Positions 8,030-15,683 of a DNA stretch of 20,097 nucleotides are shown in pieces. The notes below the pieces were generated by a model. That model made no database searches, had not been told where the DNA came from, and was given only the letters and a program-made list of their open reading frames with translations. The DNA is from Pectinatus sp. (GTDB lineage Bacteria; Bacillota; Negativicutes; Selenomonadales; Selenomonadaceae): assembly GCA_020025135.1 (NCBI GenBank), contig JAHHSQ010000027.1, positions 1-20,097 on the forward strand, written 5' to 3'. A program made the translations under genes and the position numbers. How positions within the stretch are numbered: the stretch's first letter is position 1; the number at the start of each line of letters is the position of its first letter.

Positions 8030-8545
8030 ATGAATATAGTAAAGGATAAATTGATTGGGTTTACAGTTTTTAGTGGTAGCCGTGAACTTGGTGCAGCAGA
8101 TATTACCCTTCCCGATATTGAATACATGTCCGATACAATGAAAGGTGCAGGAATTAATGGCGAAGTGGATATGCCTACTAAAGGAATGGTTGGCAAGCTC
8201 GGCATAAAAATAGAGTGGAGAACGATAAATTCAGACATTACAGATTTATCTGCACCTAAAGCCCATGATTTAGAGTTTAGAGGAGCTCAGCAATCCTATG
8301 AATCTGGTATGGGAGAGCTAAGAACAGAAAGTGTTCGTGTATTTGTTAGAGCGGTACCCAAGAAAACAAACTTAGGGAAATTTAGTCAAAGTAATACAAC
8401 TGGTTCTAGTAATGAAATGGAGTGTGTTTACTTTAAAATGGATATAGATGGAATAACTAAAATAGAGATTGACAAATTTGCTAGAGTTTGTAATATAAAT
8501 GGATTTGATTTTTATGCAGATGTTAGAGAGGCTTTGGGGTTATGA
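8030..8545 (+). CDS. Contractile tail tube protein (P2 FII family)
   Basis: This 171-residue protein forms the stacked hexameric inner tube through which DNA passes. Family features are present: the N-terminal DKLIGFTVFSGSRELGAADITLP, a GAGINGEVDMPTKGMVGKLGIKIEWRT strand pair, and the C-terminal KMDIDGITKIEIDKFARVCNINGFD segment, with a closing DVREALGL. Length equals that of P2 FII (172). A GGGGGAAA ribosome site precedes the ATG. The last four bases overlap the chaperone start. Confidence 0.94.
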   Translation: MNIVKDKLIGFTVFSGSRELGAADITLPDIEYMSDTMKGAGINGEVDMPTKGMVGKLGIKIEWRTINSDITDLSAPKAHDLEFRGAQQSYESGMGELRTESVRVFVRAVPKKTNLGKFSQSNTTGSSNEMECVYFKMDIDGITKIEIDKFARVCNINGFDFYADVREALGL

Positions 8546-8829
8546 TAGATTTAAAAAAATTAGAAAATGGATTAAAAAATTTAAATGGCTATGACTTTGA
8601 AAGTGCAGAGAAAAAGGTTGTGATGGCCCATGGACCACAGTTTTCTATTACAGCTACATCTTTTTTTCAAGCGGAGTTGGCGGCAAAAGCTTTATCAATA
8701 TCAGTAGAAGATTTGAAAAAAGAAAATATTTCAGATTATGCAGTTGCCTGTCAAACGGTATATAATTTTTTATTATTACCTTTGGCAGAACAGACACTCC
8801 AACAAAGTTCTACCGAAGAATTTGCCTAA
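8542..8829 (+). CDS. Tail assembly chaperone, short form (P2 gpE-like)
   Basis: The 95-residue zero-frame product is the E-type tail assembly chaperone, which binds the tape measure during tube assembly. It begins MIDLKKLENGLKNLNGYDF and ends with a helical domain (QAELAAKALSISVEDLKKEN...DYAVACQTVYNFLLLPL), as in the family. It stands directly between tube and tape measure, as in P2 (FII-E-T). Near its end lies a -1 slippery heptamer at 8766-8772 that produces a longer form. It starts at ATG 8542 in a 4-base overlap with the tube gene. Confidence 0.88.
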   Translation: MIDLKKLENGLKNLNGYDFESAEKKVVMAHGPQFSITATSFFQAELAAKALSISVEDLKKENISDYAVACQTVYNFLLLPLAEQTLQQSSTEEFA

Positions 8830-8921
8830 AACTAAGAGAAATATCAATAGATTGGTTTAGTCAATCAGTACATGAAATATATGATTGGTTTGAAATTTTA
8901 GAAGAAGAATATAACAAATAA
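8542..8921 (+). CDS. Tail assembly chaperone, frameshifted long form (P2 E+E'-like)
   Basis: A -1 shift at T TTT TTA (8766-8772) joins the first 77 residues of the short form to a 49-codon tail beginning at 8772 and ending at TAA 8919-8921. The -1 frame is open throughout, contains the EISIDWFSQSVHEIYDWFEI motif, and ends EEEYNK. The tryptophan-rich DWF...DWFEI tail resembles the GpE' extension of P2. The product would be 126 residues, compared with 142 in P2. The tail has no start codon or ribosome site of its own, so frameshifting is the simplest route to make it. The ratio of short to long form is expected to matter for tail assembly. Confidence 0.85.
8766..8772 (+). promoter_or_regulatory. 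Programmed -1 ribosomal frameshift site (T TTT TTA)
   Basis: The heptamer TTTTTTA is in the exact X XXY YYZ phase of the chaperone frame (codons AAT TTT TTA). P2 uses T TTT TTG at the matching place. A possible stimulatory stem, CTTTG (8780-8784) with CAAAG (8803-8807), begins 8 bases downstream, but it is short and weak. Confidence 0.85.
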
Positions 8922-8924
8922 AGG

Positions 8925-8940
8925 GGCGGCAAATGCCGCC
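8925..8940 (+). other. GC-rich hairpin between chaperone and tape measure genes
   Basis: GGCGGC (8925-8930), AAAT loop, GCCGCC (8935-8940): a perfect 6-bp stem with a tetraloop in AT-rich surroundings, just after the stop of the frameshifted chaperone. It is followed by TAATTT rather than a T-tract, so it is a poor terminator; an RNA-stability element or partial attenuator is more likely. Confidence 0.5.
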
Positions 8941-8960
8941 TAATTTAATGGAAGGATAGA

Positions 8961-11198
8961 ATGTCAACTGAAAAAATATTTAGATTAGCTTTTGAAATAA
9001 ATGGTATTTTGGGTGCATCTTTTACATCGTCTATTGCTTCTTCAAGGGCTAAGTTGAAACAATTTTCTGAAAGCACGAGAAGGATAAGAGCAGAACAGAG
9101 AGCTTTGGAAAGACAGTTTAGGCAAGGCAGAATAGATGTAGACATGTATAGAACATCAATGGCCCGTTTAACTGGGGAAATTTCCAGAATTAGAGAAGAA
9201 GAAGCACAGTTAGCGGCCGTTATGAAGCAAAGAATAATGCTTAGAAATAATTTTAATAATGCAATTGCTAGTGCCGGTACGACAATAGCAATTGCAGGCG
9301 TTATTGCAACTCCTTTTATAGGCGCTATGAAAACTGCTGCAGAATTCCAAGCTAAAATGTCTAAAGTCAAAGCTATTACTTCTGCTTCTAATTCTGAAAT
9401 GGAAAAATTAGAACAAACAGCTAAAAATTTAGGAGCGACGACAAAATTTTCTGCAAGTCAAGCCGCTGATGCAATGTCTTTCTTAGGACAAGCGGGATGG
9501 AATACGAACCAAATAATTGCTGGTATGCCGGGGTTATTAAATTTAGCAGCGGCATCTGGAGAAGATTTAGCTCAGACAGCAGATATCGTTTCGGATGACT
9601 TGACTGCTTTTGGATTATCTGCCGACCAAGCTGGACATATGGCAGATGTTTTTGCCACAGTAGCCAATCGGACTAACACTGATGTAGCTAGACTGGGAGA
9701 AACTATGAAATATGCGGCACCAGTGGCTAAGGCTTTTGGGGCCAGTATGGAAGAGACATCAGCATTAGCTGGATTAATGGCAAATTCGGGCATTAAGGCA
9801 ACACAAGCTGGCACGGCACTTAGAGCAGGATTTTTGCGCCTAGCAGGGCCATCAGAAAAAGCAATAAAAGCTATGAAAGAAATGGGACTTAGTGCTAGTG
9901 ATTTGAGTAAACAACAAGGTGAAACAAAAGCTGCTTTAGCAAGTTTGGGCATCCAAATGAACAATACATCTGGACCTCGTAAGATGGGGCATATTATTAA
10001 AGAGCTGGCAGAGAAAACCAAAAATATGGGAAAAGAGCAAAAACTTGCCATGCTAAAAATGATTTTTGGCCAAGAAGCTGCTTCTGGTTGGTTGGCGGTT
10101 ATAGACCAAGGACCAAAAAAATTAAATGAATTAACAGCACAGCTTGAAAAGTGCGATGGTGCTGCCAACCAGATGGCTGAAACTATGCAAGATAATGCTC
10201 AGGGGGCAATGATAAAATTAAAGTCTTCTATGGAGTCAGTGGCTATAGCGATAGGTAGCGTTTTTTTACCTCCAGTAGCTAAAATTGGTGGTATTTTAGC
10301 TCAGTGGACAGGTAGTATAGCATCGACTGCTCAAAAATATCCACGTTTGACAGCGGGAATTATATATACAGCTACAGCAGTAGGAACTTTAATTGTTGCA
10401 TATAAAATCGCTAAGGCAGTAGAAGCTGGATATGCATTAGTAAAAGCAATGACATTAGCCCTTTTAGATAGAGAAAAAATAGCATTTGCTTTGAACACAG
10501 CTGCACAATATAAAAATATCGTTGCTATAAAGGCAGCACAAGTAGCAAATTTTCTTTGGGGAGCTGGTGCGAAGAGTTTAATTTTTATACAAGGAGCACT
10601 TAATGCAGTTATGTTAGCCAACCCAATAGGAGTAGTGATTATAGCCATTATGGCTTTAGTAGCAGCTGGAGTGTATATGTACACCCATTGGAAAGAAATA
10701 ACTACATTTTGTTCATTGATGTGGCATGACCCTATGGCCGCTTTAGCACAATTTAAAGAGTTTATATATTCTACGTTTGGTGGAGTATTTTCGTGGTTAT
10801 CAGATAAGTGGGAGAATATAAAAAATATTTTTAGTCAACCTTTATCTGTAACTATCAAAAAAGTTTTTAGCGGAGATAAGCCAAAGGCACATGCAACAGG
10901 TGGGATTTTTACTACACCTCATCTTGGCCTAGTAGCTGAAGCTGGAGCAGAAGCAATAATACCACTTGCGGATAAAAATAGAGGATTTAGTCTTTGGAAA
11001 AAAGCGGGAGCAATTTTAGGAGCTGATACTAATCCTAAAACCACCGTGACTATAAATATACCTGTTGAGATATATGGAGAATGTAAAGCCTCTACAGTAG
11101 AAAAACTACAGTCGACTATAAAGAAGGCAGTAGAAGAGCAAGTACCGCGTGCTTTAGCTAATATAAGTAACTATAGGACGAGGGTAAGTTATGATTGA
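8961..11198 (+). CDS. Tape measure protein (TP901 family)
   Basis: The 745-residue protein spans the tail lumen and sets tail length. It opens with a helical, charged region (ASSRAKLKQFSESTRRIRAEQ...) followed by a hydrophobic segment (TTIAIAGVIATPFIGAM) and the TP901 core, with FQAKMSKVKAITSASNSEME, FLGQAGWNTNQI, DLTAFGLSADQAG, VANRTNTDVARLGETMKYAAPV and GTALRAGFLRL. Hydrophobic, membrane-like stretches lie at roughly residues 465-495 and 555-575. Near the C-terminus is ATGGIFTTPHLGLVAEAGAEA, then IIPL, a motif common to tape-measure ends. At about 0.15 nm per residue the predicted tail is near 110 nm. GAAGGA supports ATG 8961. It overlaps the next gene by 8 bases. Confidence 0.95.
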   Translation: MSTEKIFRLAFEINGILGASFTSSIASSRAKLKQFSESTRRIRAEQRALERQFRQGRIDVDMYRTSMARLTGEISRIREEEAQLAAVMKQRIMLRNNFNNAIASAGTTIAIAGVIATPFIGAMKTAAEFQAKMSKVKAITSASNSEMEKLEQTAKNLGATTKFSASQAADAMSFLGQAGWNTNQIIAGMPGLLNLAAASGEDLAQTADIVSDDLTAFGLSADQAGHMADVFATVANRTNTDVARLGETMKYAAPVAKAFGASMEETSALAGLMANSGIKATQAGTALRAGFLRLAGPSEKAIKAMKEMGLSASDLSKQQGETKAALASLGIQMNNTSGPRKMGHIIKELAEKTKNMGKEQKLAMLKMIFGQEAASGWLAVIDQGPKKLNELTAQLEKCDGAANQMAETMQDNAQGAMIKLKSSMESVAIAIGSVFLPPVAKIGGILAQWTGSIASTAQKYPRLTAGIIYTATAVGTLIVAYKIAKAVEAGYALVKAMTLALLDREKIAFALNTAAQYKNIVAIKAAQVANFLWGAGAKSLIFIQGALNAVMLANPIGVVIIAIMALVAAGVYMYTHWKEITTFCSLMWHDPMAALAQFKEFIYSTFGGVFSWLSDKWENIKNIFSQPLSVTIKKVFSGDKPKAHATGGIFTTPHLGLVAEAGAEAIIPLADKNRGFSLWKKAGAILGADTNPKTTVTINIPVEIYGECKASTVEKLQSTIKKAVEEQVPRALANISNYRTRVSYD

Positions 11199-11397
11199 AA
11201 AGGAATACATTACTGTATCTGGAGATATGTGGGATATGTTAGCTAAAAAACTAACAGGGTCAGAAAAAAATATGACTTTTTTTATGGAACAAAATGATAA
11301 CTATATCCATGAAGCAATTTTATCGGCTGGTCATAAGTTAAAAGTGCCATCTATCCCTCATACTGAAACGCAACTAAAACCACCATGGAGTAGGTGA
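11191..11397 (+). CDS. Tail protein X (P2 gpX family)
   Basis: This 68-residue protein has the gpX pattern: an N-terminal strand, GDMWDMLAKKLTGSE, a central ENxxMxFFMEQNxxY helix, then a HKLKVPSIP strand. The fold is LysM-like and the protein is a tail/baseplate component in P2 and relatives, linking hub and tube. It starts at ATG 11191, overlapping the tape measure, and is followed after 4 bases by gpD. Length matches P2 gpX (67). Confidence 0.88.
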   Translation: MIEKEYITVSGDMWDMLAKKLTGSEKNMTFFMEQNDNYIHEAILSAGHKLKVPSIPHTETQLKPPWSR

Positions 11398-11401
11398 AAA
11401 A

Positions 11402-12397
11402 GTGGTTAGAAGAGTACAAATTGGGATTAAGTATAACAATAAGAATATATCTGAAGATATACAACCATTTTTAAAAGCTATAACATATACGGAAGTTATG
11501 AGTAATGAAGCTGACAATATAGAACTGACTGTACAGAATGTAAATGAATTGTGGAATGGTGAATGGCTCCCAGATAAAGGAGCGATTTTAGACGTTTTTA
11601 TAAAGATATGTAGTACTAATAGTTTATCTCTAGGAAAATTTGAAATAGATGAAATAAGTATGAATTATCCTCCTAGCGAAGTGACTATTAAAGCAATTTC
11701 AGTACCTTATAATACTAATTTACGTGCAGTGGCTCATTATAAGGCATGGGAAAAAATCAGATTTTCTATTTGTGCAAAAGAAATTGCTAAAAAGGCCAAT
11801 ATGAAATTATTTTTTGATGTTAAAAACGATGTTTTTTTGGAACGTGCTGAACAGGTCGAAGAGTCTGATTTGGCTTTTTTACGCCAAGTTTGTGGTGACC
11901 ATGGTCTAGCTCTCAAGGTTTCTGATGAAAAAATTGTGATTTTTAAGGAAAAAGACTATGAAAAAAAAGATGCAAAAACTACAATTACCAAGATTGGGTC
12001 AAATATAATTAATTTTTCAATAACATCAAAAATAAGAAATATCTATAGGGCTTGTCACGTAAAATATCAGGACAGTAAGACAGGTAAAGTAATTGAAGCT
12101 ACATTTACAGATAGTAGTAAAAAAGAGGGGAAAATTCTTCAAGTTAACGAACAAGTGAAAAACATAGCAGCTGCGGAGAGTTTAGCTAAAAGTAGATTGA
12201 GAAGTAGTAATAAAAATGAACTTGTAGGACATTTTACGTTCGTAGGAACCTTTAAATATTTTTCTGGCAACGTTGTAGAATTAAGAGGATTTCGAAAGTT
12301 TGATGGTAGATATATTATCACCAAAGTTACCCATGCGATAGATTCAAGTGGATATGTGACATCTATTGACTGTAGGAGGTGCTTAAATGGCTATTGA
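11402..12397 (+). CDS. Baseplate hub protein (P2 gpD, late control D family)
   Basis: The 331-residue protein is the trimeric hub joining tube and spike, equivalent to T4 gp27. Markers include YTEVMSNEADNIELTVQN near residues 28-46, SLSLGKFEIDEISMNYPPSEVTI, a FSICAKEIAKKANMKLFF segment, ESDLAFLRQVCGDHGLALKV, and the C-terminal AAAESLAKSRLRSSNKNE followed by HFTFVGTFKYFSGNVVELRGF and GRYIITKVTH. It begins at GTG 11402; an AGGTGA lies at 11392-11397. The final 11 bases overlap the gpV start, whose ribosome site lies inside this gene. In P2 gpD also has a late-control role through Ogr, but that is not indicated here. Confidence 0.93.
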   Translation: MVRRVQIGIKYNNKNISEDIQPFLKAITYTEVMSNEADNIELTVQNVNELWNGEWLPDKGAILDVFIKICSTNSLSLGKFEIDEISMNYPPSEVTIKAISVPYNTNLRAVAHYKAWEKIRFSICAKEIAKKANMKLFFDVKNDVFLERAEQVEESDLAFLRQVCGDHGLALKVSDEKIVIFKEKDYEKKDAKTTITKIGSNIINFSITSKIRNIYRACHVKYQDSKTGKVIEATFTDSSKKEGKILQVNEQVKNIAAAESLAKSRLRSSNKNELVGHFTFVGTFKYFSGNVVELRGFRKFDGRYIITKVTHAIDSSGYVTSIDCRRCLNGY

Positions 12398-12794
12398 TAT
12401 AAAAAATATTTTGGAAAATATAATTCGTGTTGGTCGTGTATCTTCGACGAATGCTACAAAAAGTACGGTGAGAGTGTATTGGCCAGATAGAGATAATATG
12501 GTTTCAGATGACCTTTTAATAATTAATCGTGGAAGTTTAAGAGTAAAAGATTATTGGATTCCAGATATAGGTGAGCAGGTAGTTTGTATAATGTTGCCCA
12601 ATGGTAAAAATGCTGGATACTGCATTGGGTCAATTTTTTCAGATGATGCACCACCACAAATTTCAAATGTAAATAGTCGCCGGCTGGATTTTCCAGATGG
12701 TACATATATAGAATATGACAAAAAAAGCCATAACCTAACCATAAATTGTGTTGGAGAAATTCGTATAAATGGCAAGATGATATATTTAAATTGA
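12387..12794 (+). CDS. Baseplate spike protein V (P2 gpV family), short form
   Basis: A 135-residue gpV/gp45-like protein. An N-terminal helix precedes the OB-fold (GRVSSTNATKSTVRVYWPDR..., DIGEQVVCIMLPNGKNAGYCIG), then a short beta-helix start (LDFPDGTYIEYDKKSHNLTI, ending INGKMIYLN). P2 gpV is 211 residues and ends in a beta-helix with an iron-binding tip; here the chain stops after about one turn and no HxH tip motif is seen. The next gene is a PAAR protein, which plausibly supplies the tip. A TAGGAGGTG site inside gpD stands before ATG 12387. Confidence 0.9.
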   Translation: MAIDIKNILENIIRVGRVSSTNATKSTVRVYWPDRDNMVSDDLLIINRGSLRVKDYWIPDIGEQVVCIMLPNGKNAGYCIGSIFSDDAPPQISNVNSRRLDFPDGTYIEYDKKSHNLTINCVGEIRINGKMIYLN

Positions 12795-12804
12795 AGGTGA
12801 AGAA

Positions 12805-13125
12805 ATGCCTAAGGCAACTAGAATTGGAGATGGAGAAAAAGGAATATGTGATAATAACTTACCAGATTGCCCTCATATTAGATTGGGAGTAAATACGATA
12901 GGTAGTCAAAATGTTTTTATAAATGGTAGTCCAGCACACAGAAAAAATGATTTTGGTGACTGCCATTGTCCACATAGTGGTTCATATGTCAGTAGTAGTG
13001 GAAGTAGTACTGTTTTCATTAATGGTAGGTCTTGTACACGTGTTGGTGATGTTACTACATGCACTAAGTGCAGTAAAACTGGAATTCATATCGAAGGAAG
13101 TTCTAACGTTATTGTAGGTGGATAG
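12805..13125 (+). CDS. PAAR-domain spike tip protein
   Basis: The 106-residue protein is of the PAAR family, which forms the sharp cone on contractile-tail and type VI secretion spikes. Features are the repeated strand signatures NVFINGSPAHRKND and TVFINGRSCTRVGD, GxxxIGSQN and a terminal SNVIVGG. Metal-binding candidates are abundant: Cys15, Cys22, His24, His45, Cys53, His54, Cys55, His57, and C-terminal CxxC; the cysteine content is high for the family. It lies 10 bases after the short gpV, in keeping with a two-protein spike. GAAGGTGAAG precedes ATG 12805. Confidence 0.92.
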   Translation: MPKATRIGDGEKGICDNNLPDCPHIRLGVNTIGSQNVFINGSPAHRKNDFGDCHCPHSGSYVSSSGSSTVFINGRSCTRVGDVTTCTKCSKTGIHIEGSSNVIVGG

Positions 13126-13126
13126 T

Positions 13127-13630
13127 ATGAATATATGGTCTGACTTTGCTGAATTGGGCGGTATTATAAGTAGTGTTATTCCCAATAGTGCCATAGGTAG
13201 TTTAGGTGAAGTTGTTTTTGAGGTAACATCTTGGGGGAAAATTTTTACTTTTGATAACTATAAAAAACAAGTTGGTGTGAGAATAAGCAGTCATGAGATA
13301 GTCATGCAAAAGCCAATTTTAGAGTCCCTTGGCCCAGATACACAAAAAATTTTATTCACGATAAAGCTAAGGAAAGATTGTGGGATAAATCCTGAAAAAA
13401 TGGCTGCCACTCTGCAAAAATATTGTGAAGATGGAGAAGCTTTGCAATTTATTTTAGATGGAAAACCTGTTGGACAAGCTAAGTGGGTAATTAATACAAT
13501 TTCAGAAAATGCCATTTATATGGGATTACATGGGGAGATTCTTTCATCTGAATTAGAACTAACTTTAACTGAATATAGTGAAGGAGAAAAAAATGATTTT
13601 AGATATTACACCAATGATGACGGGAATTGA
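13127..13630 (+). CDS. Tail protein U (P2 gpU family)
   Basis: The 167-residue protein shows the gpU pattern: GSLGEVVFEVTS, then a TFDNYKKQVGVRISSHEI segment, PILESLGPDTQKILFTIKL, CGINPEKM, and a final GEILSSELELTLTEYSEG. P2 gpU lies at the tube or baseplate. I start at ATG 13127, which has AGGTGG at 13116-13121; an in-frame GTG at 13118 would overlap the PAAR stop and add three residues. Its 3' end overlaps the gpW gene by about 38 bases. It sits between PAAR and gpW rather than after the tape measure as in P2. Confidence 0.85.
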   Translation: MNIWSDFAELGGIISSVIPNSAIGSLGEVVFEVTSWGKIFTFDNYKKQVGVRISSHEIVMQKPILESLGPDTQKILFTIKLRKDCGINPEKMAATLQKYCEDGEALQFILDGKPVGQAKWVINTISENAIYMGLHGEILSSELELTLTEYSEGEKNDFRYYTNDDGN

Positions 13631-13898
13631 TTTTGCGCCAAGGTCAGAAATCAAAGAAATTTTACAAAATATTCGCACAATTATTAATACAGCTAAAACT
13701 ACCGTACCACTAAATAGGGATTTTGGGGTAGATTTATCTGTCTTAGATGCGCCTGTAGTGGCAATAAAGCCTCTACTAACAGCGTCCATAGTTGAAGCAA
13801 TTAATAAATGGGAACCAAGAGCTAAAGTTGTAGAAGTTAAATATTCGAGTAATAAAGATGGGAGTATTACTCCATTAGTAAGGGTGATGATTGGATGA
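13593..13898 (+). CDS. Baseplate wedge protein W (gp25-like)
   Basis: A 101-residue protein of the gpW/T4 gp25 family, which forms the inner baseplate wedge and starts sheath assembly. Signatures are EIKEILQNIRTIINTAKTTV, PLNRDFGVDLSVLD, and EAINKWEPRAKVVEVKY. I start at ATG 13593, where AAGGAG is 6 bases upstream (13581-13586). A longer reading from GTG 13578 overlaps that ribosome site and is less likely. It ends in an ATGA overlap with gpJ. Confidence 0.92.
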   Translation: MILDITPMMTGIDFAPRSEIKEILQNIRTIINTAKTTVPLNRDFGVDLSVLDAPVVAIKPLLTASIVEAINKWEPRAKVVEVKYSSNKDGSITPLVRVMIG

Positions 13899-15049
13899 CA
13901 GTACAAAATTTTTTGGATACATCATCACCACTAAAGTTTATATCAGACAGTGTTGAAGATGTGTGTGCACAAGTAACAGAGTTGTATACAACTATTACTA
14001 AACGGACATTGGCTCCATCAGACCCAATACAACTTTTTTTAAATACAATAGTATATGTTCTGGTTATGCAAAGGGTTGGAATAAATCATGCAGGTAAAAT
14101 GAATCTTTTAAGATATGCCAAAGGGGTATATCTGGATGAAATAGGATATGGACTTGCGCAAAGATTACCAGCATGTGGTGCATTTTGTACAATAAAAGTT
14201 ACTCTATCATCACAGTTTCCAGATACAAAAATTATTCCCAAAGGGATAAGGGTATCTACAGATGATAATGTTATTTTTGCTTTAATGGAACCAGTGGTTA
14301 TACCAAGCGGTGGTATAGCTGGTACAGCGAAGGCAATGTGTATACAGCTTGGAAAAATTGGTAATGGATATATACCTGGAGAAATACATCAAGTAGTGGA
14401 TTTTTTACCATATATATCATCTATGGAAAATATAGATATTAGTAATGGTGGTACAGATGTGGAGGATGATGAGTCTTATAGAAATAGAATTAGACTAGCG
14501 CCAGAAAGCTTTTCTGTAGCTGGGCCAGCTGGAGCCTACGCTTTTTGGGCGAAAAAGGTTTATTCACAAATAGCTGATGTTTGTGTAGTATCGCCTATAC
14601 CAGGAACGGTAAATATATTTGCGATTTTAGAAGGAGGAATTTTGCCGAACTCACAGATATTAAAAGAAATTGAAAATGCTTGTAATGATAGGCGGATTAG
14701 ACCTCTAACAGATAAAGTGAATGTCTGTAGCCCAGATATAGTTAAGTACGATGTAGATATAACTTACTACATAGACAGAAGTGCTAGTGAAGTAGTAAAA
14801 ACTAATATTTCACAAGCTATAAAAACGTGGATTTTATGGACAAAATCAAAAATAGGTAGAGATATAAATACCACAGAAGTGATTACACGATGTAGAGAGG
14901 CTGGTGCTAGGAGGGTGGAAATTAAAAATCCACATTATACAAAGATAAGTAGCGGACAATATGATATAAGTACAAAAAAGATTTTGCCAGTACAAATTGC
15001 TGTAGCTGACAAAATTAACGTCGTTTTTGGTGGAGTAGAAGATGATTGA
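13895..15049 (+). CDS. Baseplate wedge protein J (P2 gpJ, Baseplate_J family)
   Basis: The 384-residue protein is a baseplate wedge like T4 gp6. The N-terminal part has a TITKRTLAPSDPIQLFL segment and LLRYAKGVYLDEIG, the middle the diagnostic FxIKVTLSSQ..., IPKGIRVSTDDN and GGTDVEDDESYRNRIRLAPESFSVAGPAGAYAFWA, and the C-terminal part VYSQIADVCVVSPIPGTVN and the CxxxRIRPLTDKVNV stretch. It overlaps gpI by 8 bases. Length is larger than P2 gpJ (302) but common for Bacillota homologues. Confidence 0.94.
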   Translation: MTVQNFLDTSSPLKFISDSVEDVCAQVTELYTTITKRTLAPSDPIQLFLNTIVYVLVMQRVGINHAGKMNLLRYAKGVYLDEIGYGLAQRLPACGAFCTIKVTLSSQFPDTKIIPKGIRVSTDDNVIFALMEPVVIPSGGIAGTAKAMCIQLGKIGNGYIPGEIHQVVDFLPYISSMENIDISNGGTDVEDDESYRNRIRLAPESFSVAGPAGAYAFWAKKVYSQIADVCVVSPIPGTVNIFAILEGGILPNSQILKEIENACNDRRIRPLTDKVNVCSPDIVKYDVDITYYIDRSASEVVKTNISQAIKTWILWTKSKIGRDINTTEVITRCREAGARRVEIKNPHYTKISSGQYDISTKKILPVQIAVADKINVVFGGVEDD

Positions 15050-15683
15050 GTTGGAAAATATTACACTAAAAAAAATTCTGCCATCATCCATACTAGATGA
15101 ACAAATAGTGGCAATATCCAAGGCAATAGATAAATCATTACAAGACATATCTAGTGTGATTCCAAAAATTTTGCTATTAGATAGATTAGAGGACCTTCCA
15201 GAACCTATCATAGATGATTTGGCATGGCAACTTCATGCGGATTTTTATGAGCTGGCTAATACATTATCTAAAAAATGCGCAGTAGTGAAAGAATCTAAAG
15301 GATGGCACCGATATAAAGGCACGCCTTGGGCTATAGAAAGTGCTGTAAGTACGATTTTTCAATCGGCCAAAGTTTTAGAGTGGTTTGAGTATGGTGGAAA
15401 GCCATTTTTTTTTAAAGTTACATTTATAAAAGAACCGTTGATAGATATAAAAAAAGTTTATGATGTCATAAGCGTGATTGAAGAAACAAAAAATGTTAGG
15501 TCTTGGTGCGAAGGGATAGAATTTTTTACAGAAGTAAAAGGAAAAAGTTATTTTGGTGGATATACTGAGACTTTTGATAGTGTGGAAATAAATATACTTG
15601 AATTTTATCCGCAAAATGGCGGCTTTGAAACCCAACATTTTAGTGGATATACAGAAATTTTTGACAAGATAGGAGAAATGTAA
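15042..15683 (+). CDS. Tail protein I (P2 gpI family)
   Basis: The 213-residue protein belongs to the tail_P2_I family: LLLDRLEDLPEPIIDDLAW, QLHADFYELANTLSKK, then GWHRYKGTPWAIESAVS. In P2 gpI attaches fibres to the baseplate. The C-terminal half has two similar short segments, SYFGGYTETFDS and QHFSGYTEIFDK, which may form a repeated strand module at the fibre contact. Stop and next ATG are joined in TAAATG. It overlaps gpJ by 8 bases. Confidence 0.92.
   Translation: MIELENITLKKILPSSILDEQIVAISKAIDKSLQDISSVIPKILLLDRLEDLPEPIIDDLAWQLHADFYELANTLSKKCAVVKESKGWHRYKGTPWAIESAVSTIFQSAKVLEWFEYGGKPFFFKVTFIKEPLIDIKKVYDVISVIEETKNVRSWCEGIEFFTEVKGKSYFGGYTETFDSVEINILEFYPQNGGFETQHFSGYTEIFDKIGEM

Noticed and set aside
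9572..10168. A 198-codon minus-strand frame inside the tape measure gene
   Set aside because: It is antisense to a clear tape measure sequence, lacks a ribosome site and is a by-product of Ala-rich codons on the other strand.
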